A DNA stretch of 64,000 nt. It comes from an uncultured Opitutia bacterium. GTDB taxonomy: Bacteria > Verrucomicrobiota > Verrucomicrobiia > Opitutales > Opitutaceae. The stretch's first letter is position 1, and every line of letters starts with the position of its first letter. The translations under genes and the position numbers were made by a program. Under the pieces are notes generated by a model that saw only the letters and a program-made list of their open reading frames with translations, ran no database searches and was not told the DNA's origin. The DNA lies in NCBI GenBank assembly GCA_903896015.1, contig CAITWF010000082.1:17224-81223 (forward strand), given 5' to 3'. Positions 56,540 to 64,000 of the stretch are shown one piece after another.

Positions 56540-58105
56540 TCAACCCAGCGACAGCTTGAACTCCACCGATTCGCGTAATGCCTCCCAACTCGCATCAATG
56601 ATGTTCTCGCTCACGCCGACCGTGCCCCAGATGCGTTCCCCATCGCCGCTCTCGATCAGCACGCGCGTCCGCGAGCTCGCGCTTTGGTTGCCTTCGAGGA
56701 TGCGAACTTTGTAGTCGCGCAGCGTCATCGCGCGGAGCTGCGGGTAAGTCTTCTCAAGCGCAAGGCGCAACGCCTTGTCGAGCGCGCCGACGGGACCGCT
56801 CTCCTCGGCGACGGTATGGACGGATTCGCCGTTGACCTTGAGTTTCACGGTCGCCTCGGCCCAGAGTTCGGCGCCGTGCCGCTCGATGATCACGCGGTAG
56901 CTCTCAACTTCGAAAAACGTTGTCCGCTGCGCGAGGTGTTTTGAGACGAGCAGCTTGAACGACGCGTCGGCCGCCTCGTATTCGTAGCCGCGGAATTCGC
57001 GCTCCTTCAGCTCCTCGATGAGCTCCTTCATCGCCGGATGCTTTTCGTCAAGGGTGACGCCCATCTCCTTCGCCTTTAGCGTTAGGCTGGAACGCCCGGC
57101 CATGTCGGAAACGAGCACGCGCGTGCGGTTGCCGACGAGCGCCGGATCGATGTGCTCGTAGCTGCGCGCGACTTTTTGCGCGGCGTTGGCGTGGAGCCCG
57201 CCCTTGTGCGCGAACGCCGACTGGCCGACGAATGGCGCCTTCGGGTCAGGGCGGAGGTTCGCGAGCTCGTCGAAGAACAGCGAGAGGTCGCGGAGTTGCC
57301 CGAGATGCTGTGCGCAATTTGCCGTGCGACCCATCTTCAAAAACAAATTCGGCAGGACCGTCGTCATGTTGGCGTTGCCGACGCGCTCGCCGTAGCCATT
57401 CGCCGTGCCCTGCACGAGGGAAGCGCCCGCCGCAACACCCGCGAGCGTGAGTGCGACACCGAGGCCGGAGTCGTTGTGGCAATGCACGCCGACTTTGTCG
57501 CCGCCGAATTCCTTCACGGCGCGCGCGACGATGTCCTTAAAATCGTCGACGAGCGTGCCGCCGTTCGTATCGCACAGCGTGAGGTTGCTCGCCCCACCCT
57601 TCAGCGCCGCCGCGAGCGTCTTGAGCGCGTAGTCGGGATCAGCTTTGTAGCCATCAAAGAAATGCTCGGCGTCGTAGATGACCTCACGGCCCTGCGCGAC
57701 GAGGTGGCGCGTCGAGTCCTCGATCATGAGGAGGTTTTCCTCAAGCGTGGTCTTGATAATTTCTGTGACGTGGAGCGTCCACGTTTTGCCGACGATCGTC
57801 AGCACCGGCATCCCACTGTCGAGGAGCGTGCGGAGTTGGGCGTCGTCGGACGGCTTCACGCCGGCGCGGCGCGTGGCGCCGAAGGCCGCGAGTTTCGCAT
57901 GCTTCAGTTTCAGCTTCTTGGCCTCGGCGAAAAACGTGATGTCGCGTGGATTCGATCCGGGAAAGCCACCCTCAATATAGTCCACGCCAAATGCGTCGAG
58001 CCGCTCCGCGATGAGGAGTTTGTCGGTGACGGAAAAGCTGATGCCCTCGCCCTGTGTGCCGTCGCGGAGCGTGGTGTCGTAGATTTTAACGTGGGAGGTG
58101 TTCAT
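56540..58105 (-). CDS. cimA: (R)-citramalate synthase
   Basis: 521 aa. DRE-TIM family: IYDTTLRDGTQGEGISFSV at the N-terminus, EHFFDGYKADPDYALKTL, CDTNGGTLVDDFKDIV, HCHNDSGLGVALTLAG, and a C-terminal LeuA-type regulatory domain (from about 390, with NGESVHTVAEESGPVGALD). Its closest pattern is CimA, which condenses acetyl-CoA and pyruvate to citramalate, the first step to isoleucine in the threonine-independent route. 2-isopropylmalate synthase is less likely. Preceded by a leader peptide and terminator for attenuation. Confidence 0.9.
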   Translation of the reverse strand: MNTSHVKIYDTTLRDGTQGEGISFSVTDKLLIAERLDAFGVDYIEGGFPGSNPRDITFFAEAKKLKLKHAKLAAFGATRRAGVKPSDDAQLRTLLDSGMPVLTIVGKTWTLHVTEIIKTTLEENLLMIEDSTRHLVAQGREVIYDAEHFFDGYKADPDYALKTLAAALKGGASNLTLCDTNGGTLVDDFKDIVARAVKEFGGDKVGVHCHNDSGLGVALTLAGVAAGASLVQGTANGYGERVGNANMTTVLPNLFLKMGRTANCAQHLGQLRDLSLFFDELANLRPDPKAPFVGQSAFAHKGGLHANAAQKVARSYEHIDPALVGNRTRVLVSDMAGRSSLTLKAKEMGVTLDEKHPAMKELIEELKEREFRGYEYEAADASFKLLVSKHLAQRTTFFEVESYRVIIERHGAELWAEATVKLKVNGESVHTVAEESGPVGALDKALRLALEKTYPQLRAMTLRDYKVRILEGNQSASSRTRVLIESGDGERIWGTVGVSENIIDASWEALRESVEFKLSLG

Positions 58106-58117
58106 GGTCGGAAAAGC

Positions 58118-58146
58118 AAAAAACCCCGGGCGCTGAGGCCCGGGGT
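58118..58146 (-). terminator. Intrinsic terminator in the cimA leader (attenuator)
   Basis: On the minus strand ACCCCGGGC-ctcagc-GCCCGGGGT, a perfect 9-bp stem, followed by TTTTTT. It lies 12 bases before the cimA ATG, so it can only act by preventing cimA transcription. The CGCGCCCGGGCGCG palindrome inside the leader ORF can pair with its arm as an antiterminator. Confidence 0.82.
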
Positions 58147-58173
58147 CAGAGAGAATCGCGTTTAGTTAGAAAC

Positions 58174-58251
58174 TCACGCCATTTCTCCGCGCCCGGGCGC
58201 GCAGCTAATAATGCTGCTAATCGCGCGAATGATGGCGGCGGCGGTTGGCAT
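58174..58251 (-). CDS. Isoleucine-rich leader peptide of cimA
   Basis: 25-codon ORF: MPTAAAIIRAISSIIS, then CAPGRGEMA and TGA. Five of 25 codons are Ile (positions 7, 8, 11, 14, 15), four of them ATT although this genome prefers ATC. It ends 27 bases before the terminator stem. The C-terminal CAPGRG recalls the end of the E. coli ilvG leader (CGAALGRGKA). Stalling at the Ile codons when Ile-tRNA is low would favour the antiterminator and let cimA be transcribed. Confidence 0.78.
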   Translation of the reverse strand: MPTAAAIIRAISSIISCAPGRGEMA

Positions 58252-58372
58252 GAGTTGAGGCTGGAAGAAAAACTCCAGCGTTGGCGGTGTCCATCCCGTT
58301 TTTCCACGATCCCACTTTTGGAGAACAAATCCTCGCCGGAAGCGTCACTCTCTCGTCCTTCTCCAACTACCT

Positions 58373-59092
58373 ATGCTTTCCCGATCTCTTTGCTTCGCGA
58401 GCGCGGCCGTGTGTCTGACGCTGGCCGGCTGTCAGGGCGAAAACGCGCGCAACAGCCGCGCGAACGGCAGCAACGGCGGCGCGCCGATGACCGCCAGTGG
58501 CGAACTCGCCATCGCCAATCCAAAACCGATGGATGCACAAGCCGCATTTTTCGGCGGCACGGTCGGCATTGAGGCCATGCTCGCGAAATCCGATATCGAA
58601 TGGAAAAACGCCAACCCGGCTGACGGCAACAGTCGCGGTGGTGGCGGAGTTCTTTCCGGGCTTGGTGGGGGGGGCGGCGGCGGCCGCCGCGGTGGCGGGC
58701 CCGGCGGTGGTGGCCGGCGCGGTGGTGGGGGTGGCGAAGCGCCCGCTCCGAGCGACAGCAACACGATCCCTCGCACCGCAAAAATTCCGACCAGCAACGC
58801 CCCGCCGATCCAGTTGCGCCTGCGTCTCACGAACCACACGGATCAGTCGCTCGACGTCGAAGTCCTCGATTTCAACTCCGAACTCGGCAACTTCGCGGTC
58901 CAACCGGAGAAGATCACGGTGCCACCCAACGCCACTGTCGAAGCCGATCCGATGACGTCGCGACTCGGCGTGCCCGCAGTCGAAGAGATTCCAATTACGG
59001 TGCGTCTGCGCGCCGGCGGAAAAGCCGGCAAGACCGAGCAGCAGATCGTAATGCTCAAGCCGCGTTCGGACGAACCCGCACCCGCCAAATAG
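58373..59092 (+). CDS. Glycine-rich lipoprotein, 239 aa
   Basis: Lipoprotein signal with lipobox LAGC (Cys20, VCLTLAGCQGENARN). A central Gly/Arg low-complexity stretch (GGGPGGGGRRGGGGG) of about 50 residues, flanked by conserved-looking N- and C-terminal parts: IQLRLRLTNHTDQSLDVEVL and VEEIPITVRLRAGGK, which suggest a beta-sandwich. No known function; outer-membrane or surface location inferred. The leader is T/C-rich. Confidence 0.7.
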   Translation: MLSRSLCFASAAVCLTLAGCQGENARNSRANGSNGGAPMTASGELAIANPKPMDAQAAFFGGTVGIEAMLAKSDIEWKNANPADGNSRGGGGVLSGLGGGGGGGRRGGGPGGGGRRGGGGGEAPAPSDSNTIPRTAKIPTSNAPPIQLRLRLTNHTDQSLDVEVLDFNSELGNFAVQPEKITVPPNATVEADPMTSRLGVPAVEEIPITVRLRAGGKAGKTEQQIVMLKPRSDEPAPAK

Positions 59093-59299
59093 TCGCGGGC
59101 TCGGCCGACCGTGCGCAGGGTTGCCAGCAGTGGGCAGTTTCATAGGTATTTATAGGCTTTTACGAACGGTATTAGCGTTGGGCCACTTCGTCGTTGCCGC
59201 CGCAGCGCGGCTTGATTCGCTCGCAGTCATCTCCCTCCAGAGGACTGCCCGCCTTCCGCTGTCGAGCGGCCTTTGGGAGAGCCCCGTCCCCCACCCCCC

Positions 59300-62200
59300 A
59301 TGAACGCCCCACGCTCCGTTGGCTGGCTTCTGCTGCCTGCACTCCTCGCTCCCTCGCTCCCGCTCCGCGCCCAGTTGACACCGCCGATCACGTCCGCCGG
59401 ATCGTTAAATTCCGAAAACTCCGACGCAATCGTTCTAACTCCCTTCGAGGTCAGCACCGAAAAGGACAATGGGTTCGCCGCGGCCAGTTCGCTCGCCGGC
59501 GGCCGCCTCGCCATCGATCTGCGCGACACGCCGGCGGCCTACGGCGTCATAACGCGCGAGTTCATCGACGCGCTCGGCCTCACCGATCTGCAAAGTGCAG
59601 CCGAATGGACCACCGGCGGCACGCTGAACGTCGACAACGGCCAGCAAAATTTCTTTGCCTCGCCGATCAACTACAACATCCGCGGCACCAGCAACAGCCG
59701 CCCGCAGCGAAATTATTTTCCCCAGTTCAACAACGGCGACTCCTACAATCTCGAACGCTACGACTTCGGCCGCGGCCCCAACTCCATCCTCTTCGGGAAC
59801 GGCTCGCTCGGCGGCGTCTCCTCCGCCACGACGAAGCGCGCGCAAACCAATCGCCCGTCTCAGTCGGCTCAACTCAGTGTCGGCTCGTGGCGCAATTACC
59901 GCGCGACCTACGATATCAACCAACCACTCGGCAAAACCGCCGCCGTCCGCGCCGCCGCCGTCTGGGGCGACAGCGATGGCTGGCGCATGAAAGACTTTGA
60001 TCGCCGCAAGGCCGTCTTTCTCACCACCACGCTCCGCCCCTGGCGCGAAACCGAAATCCGCGTCGAGGGCGAATACGGCATCAACTCCCGCCAAGCCGGC
60101 TTCACCACCCTCGACGATCGCCTCTCCGGCTGGGACGGCAAGACAACGTACAATGCCCCTGCCGCCGCGACGACTCTGCCGTCCAACGCCAACGCCCTCG
60201 GCGTCAGTCGCCGCGGCGCCAACTACTTCGTCTACGATCCGTTCTACTCCGGCCGGGCGATCATGAATTATCAAAATGATCCCATCACGCTGCCTGGCGG
60301 CAACAGCAGCACGACGCCGATCGGCGGCTTCGTCCAAGGCTCGCTCCCGGCCTTCAACACGGCCGGCGCCACGTTTCTCTGGGCCGTCGACGTGCCCTCC
60401 AATCGCTTCGACACCGCCATCGCCAACTCCGCGTTTCGCCCGCCCTCTGAGGAATTCACGATCTCGCCCGATGCCCCCATTCTTGCGCAACGCTTCAAGG
60501 ACGTGCAGGCCACGCTCAACCAACGCGTCGGAAATTTCTACTTCGAGCTCGCCGCCGACGTGAACCGCGCGAACTCGTTCATCAACGGCGAGCAGAATCG
60601 CAGCAGCAACGACACCTACATCGACATCAACCGCGTCCGCCCTGACGGCTCGCCCAATCCGAATTTCCTCCAGCCCTACGGCGACGGCCAGCTCATGCGC
60701 GGCTACCGCCAATTCAACTACACCAACCTCCGCGGTGCCGCCGCCTACGTGCTTGAGACACGGTTCGGCAACTTCGCCGTCAACACCCTCGGCGGCATCA
60801 ACCTCGGCCGCGACAACAGCGACTACCGCTACCTCAGCGTCGCGCAGGGCTCCGACCACCGGCTGTGGGGGTTTCTTTCGACGCCCGCCAACCAGAACGT
60901 CCGCATCCGCCGCTACTGGAATCAGACGAGCCGCCCCATCCCCGACCCGTCGCTCACCCCCATCACCTACGTCGATCCCAACACCAAGACCTCGACCACG
61001 ATTCAGCCGCTCTGGGCCGTCGACACCTCGCGCAGCGACACCGAAGCGATCAACGATTCCAACTTCAAATATCTCCTCGGCTCGCTCACGGCGAAGTTTT
61101 TCAAAAACCGCCTCATCGTGCTCGGCGCGATCCGCTACGACTCCTACGATTTCAACACGCGCCAGCAAATCGACAAGGGCGACTACCCGCTGAACTGGGA
61201 CGGCGTCACCCGCATCCTTCGCCCCGCGCCACCTTCCGACTACGCGACACTCACCTTCCGGCAGCGCGATTCCGCCGGCAATCCGATCGGGCCGCCGCAG
61301 GAAGCCGCGATCCGCCCGCGCCTCGCGCCAAACGGCGACCGCGACCCGCTCTACGCCAACGATCGCTTCAAGGACGACTACAATCCGCCCGCGGTCAAAG
61401 GCGGCCAGTTCACCCGCTCGTTTGGCGCCGTCGCACACCTCACCAGCTGGCTCAACCCCTCCATCAACTACGCCGAGACGTTCAATCCCCCCGGCGGTAT
61501 CGTGCGCATCGACGGCCGCCTCCTCGAGCCGACGATTGCCAGCGGCACCGATTATGGCCTGCGCATGGAGTTGCTGCAAAACCGTCTCATCCTCGGCTTC
61601 ACCTACTACACCAACAAGGAAATCAACGGCGCGATCGGCACCGACGGCCCGAACTATTTCACCACGCTCTACCAAGCCAACGTCGTCGGCGATCAAAGTG
61701 CCACCGGCCGCAACATCCGCGGCGCCGGCGACCTGCCCGTGCAGTATCGCGATATCCGCACGCGCTCCGGCAACGGCTTTGAGTTCGAGGTCACCGCCAA
61801 CCTGTCCAAGGCGCTTCGCCTCACCGGCAGCCTCAGCCTGCCGAAAGTCTACGAGTCCAATCTCAACCCGGACGTGAAGGCCTACATCGACAAAAACATG
61901 CCGCTCTTCAAACAGATCGCGAATGATGCCGGCGTGCTGGTCGATGCCAACAACGTCGCCACCGTCGACACCTCGATCCCGATCAATCAGAGGTCGCCCG
62001 ACGCCACCGCCGCCGCAACCGCGTTCAACAACATCATCGGCTTCCGCCAAAACATCATCGACGGCAAACGCCTCAGTCAGAATCAGCCGATCGTGAATAT
62101 TTTCGGCGACTACACCGTTCAGAGCGGCCGACTCAAGGGCTTGCGCGGCGGACTCGGCGTGCGCTATCGCGGCAAGCAAATCATCGGCTTCCGCGGCTCC

Positions 62201-62536
62201 GACACGATCGCCGATCCCAACAACCCCAAGGTCGCGATCGACGATCCGAAAGTGGACGCCTACACGCCCGTCTACACGCCGAACGATTACTACATCGTCA
62301 CCGCCACGCTCAACTACACGTGGCGCTTCAAAAACCGCCGCGAAGTGCAGGCCAATCTCGTGATCAACAATCTCCTCAACGATCGCGGCCCGCAGTATTC
62401 CTCCATCGCTCAGACCGCATCCGCGCTGCGTCCGAAAAACAACGACTACACGTCGCCGGCCCGCGAAACGGTGCCCATCTCCTTTGCGCTGAAACAACCG
62501 ATTAGCTACAATTTCCAGCTCACGCTGAAAATGTGA
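59300..62536 (+). CDS. TonB-dependent outer membrane receptor
   Basis: 1078 aa from MNAPRSVGWLLLPAL, signal peptide. The plug starts after AIVLTPFEVSTEKDNGFAA (family-typical for Opitutaceae receptors) with DTPAAYGVITREFIDALG; the C-terminal beta-barrel ends in the aromatic-rich SYNFQLTLKM. Such receptors import siderophores, vitamins or oligosaccharides with TonB energy; with GH2 and lyase genes near, sugars are plausible. It stands alone with no SusD partner, as usual in this group. The upstream 200 bp hold an AT-rich stretch (ttcataggtatttataggc) that may be the promoter. Confidence 0.9.
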   Translation: MNAPRSVGWLLLPALLAPSLPLRAQLTPPITSAGSLNSENSDAIVLTPFEVSTEKDNGFAAASSLAGGRLAIDLRDTPAAYGVITREFIDALGLTDLQSAAEWTTGGTLNVDNGQQNFFASPINYNIRGTSNSRPQRNYFPQFNNGDSYNLERYDFGRGPNSILFGNGSLGGVSSATTKRAQTNRPSQSAQLSVGSWRNYRATYDINQPLGKTAAVRAAAVWGDSDGWRMKDFDRRKAVFLTTTLRPWRETEIRVEGEYGINSRQAGFTTLDDRLSGWDGKTTYNAPAAATTLPSNANALGVSRRGANYFVYDPFYSGRAIMNYQNDPITLPGGNSSTTPIGGFVQGSLPAFNTAGATFLWAVDVPSNRFDTAIANSAFRPPSEEFTISPDAPILAQRFKDVQATLNQRVGNFYFELAADVNRANSFINGEQNRSSNDTYIDINRVRPDGSPNPNFLQPYGDGQLMRGYRQFNYTNLRGAAAYVLETRFGNFAVNTLGGINLGRDNSDYRYLSVAQGSDHRLWGFLSTPANQNVRIRRYWNQTSRPIPDPSLTPITYVDPNTKTSTTIQPLWAVDTSRSDTEAINDSNFKYLLGSLTAKFFKNRLIVLGAIRYDSYDFNTRQQIDKGDYPLNWDGVTRILRPAPPSDYATLTFRQRDSAGNPIGPPQEAAIRPRLAPNGDRDPLYANDRFKDDYNPPAVKGGQFTRSFGAVAHLTSWLNPSINYAETFNPPGGIVRIDGRLLEPTIASGTDYGLRMELLQNRLILGFTYYTNKEINGAIGTDGPNYFTTLYQANVVGDQSATGRNIRGAGDLPVQYRDIRTRSGNGFEFEVTANLSKALRLTGSLSLPKVYESNLNPDVKAYIDKNMPLFKQIANDAGVLVDANNVATVDTSIPINQRSPDATAAATAFNNIIGFRQNIIDGKRLSQNQPIVNIFGDYTVQSGRLKGLRGGLGVRYRGKQIIGFRGSDTIADPNNPKVAIDDPKVDAYTPVYTPNDYYIVTATLNYTWRFKNRREVQANLVINNLLNDRGPQYSSIAQTASALRPKNNDYTSPARETVPISFALKQPISYNFQLTLKM

Positions 62537-62542
62537 TCGGCC

Positions 62543-63907
<1,365 letters not shown>

Positions 63908-63919
63908 CGTTGATATCGG

Positions 63920-63943
63920 TGGGGCCGGTTCTCCGAACCGGCC
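63920..63943. repeat. Inverted repeat upstream of thrC
   Basis: GGCCGGTTC-tcc-GAACCGGCC, perfect 9-bp stem, next to GGTGGG and later CCCACC that may pair as an outer arm. No T-run toward thrC. Probably an interspersed palindromic repeat rather than a terminator. Confidence 0.5.
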
Positions 63944-64000
63944 TGAGTTCCAGCGGGCGAATAGTCCGACTCGCTCCGTTCCCACCCAAGCCGGCTCGGA

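Noticed and set aside
63908..63985. Upstream extension of thrC
   Set aside because: It would translate an inverted repeat into the N-terminus; the ATG at 63907 gives the family-typical MKFLSTRG.

Overview
The window is about 64 kb of GC-rich, gene-dense chromosomal DNA that looks like a member of the Opitutaceae (phylum Verrucomicrobiota). The main evidence is: a TonB-dependent receptor with the 'VLTPFEVST' start typical of that family; a fragment of the C-terminal surface-protein domain common in that group (TLLIRAIGPTL...ALIEIYEVK); and a palindromic TGTTC-N4-GAACA box directly in front of lexA, the LexA motif reported for Verrucomicrobia. Many genes start with GTG or TTG. Few have a Shine-Dalgarno sequence, and several instead have a C/T-rich leader. 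No rRNA, tRNA, CRISPR array, transposase or phage gene was seen.

Layout. 1-4400: an EF-G-like GTPase, a small conserved protein, a J-like/HExxH membrane protein and two gene remnants. 4553-8802: pyruvate dehydrogenase E1alpha, E1beta and E2 (no E3), followed by an EamA transporter. 8857-14885: a GH2 glycosidase, a nitrogen-control pair amt-glnK with a sigma-54 promoter and a strong terminator, and a heparinase II/III-type polysaccharide lyase. 14935-23565: rlmN (minus), a hypothetical, then the SOS mutagenesis cassette lexA - 55-aa ORF - imuA - imuB - dnaE2. 23635-28047: a second GH2 enzyme converging on the RNA helicase hrpB. 28048-29215: no convincing protein gene but very strong RNA structure ending in a perfect terminator, a candidate long structured ncRNA. 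29216-33580: a hybrid sensor kinase followed by a second kinase broken by a frameshift. 33664-42340: typA, then a YncE-like protein with a three-gene CzcCBA-type RND efflux system. 42337-46186: manC, a pseudouridine synthase and a GNAT/old-yellow-enzyme/nitroreductase group. 46361-52958: a cytidylate-kinase-like protein, a minus-strand run (fmdB-type, two hypotheticals, murJ, SBF transporter) and ispA. 53072-58372: an orphan membrane sensor fragment, tandem periplasmic asparaginases and cimA. 58373-63907: a Gly-rich lipoprotein, a large TonB receptor and thrC.

The genes suggest a heterotrophic polysaccharide degrader: two secreted GH2 enzymes, a lyase and a TonB receptor take up sugars, and pyruvate dehydrogenase feeds the TCA cycle. 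Isoleucine is probably made from pyruvate and acetyl-CoA by citramalate synthase.

The least ordinary items are: an isoleucine-rich leader peptide plus intrinsic terminator in front of cimA, which fits classical attenuation; the structured RNA region at about 28.25-29.09 kb; and an asparaginase paralogue that has lost three catalytic residues next to an intact one. Also notable are palindromic repeats that supply stop codons of neighbouring genes, one of which sits in frame inside dnaE2.
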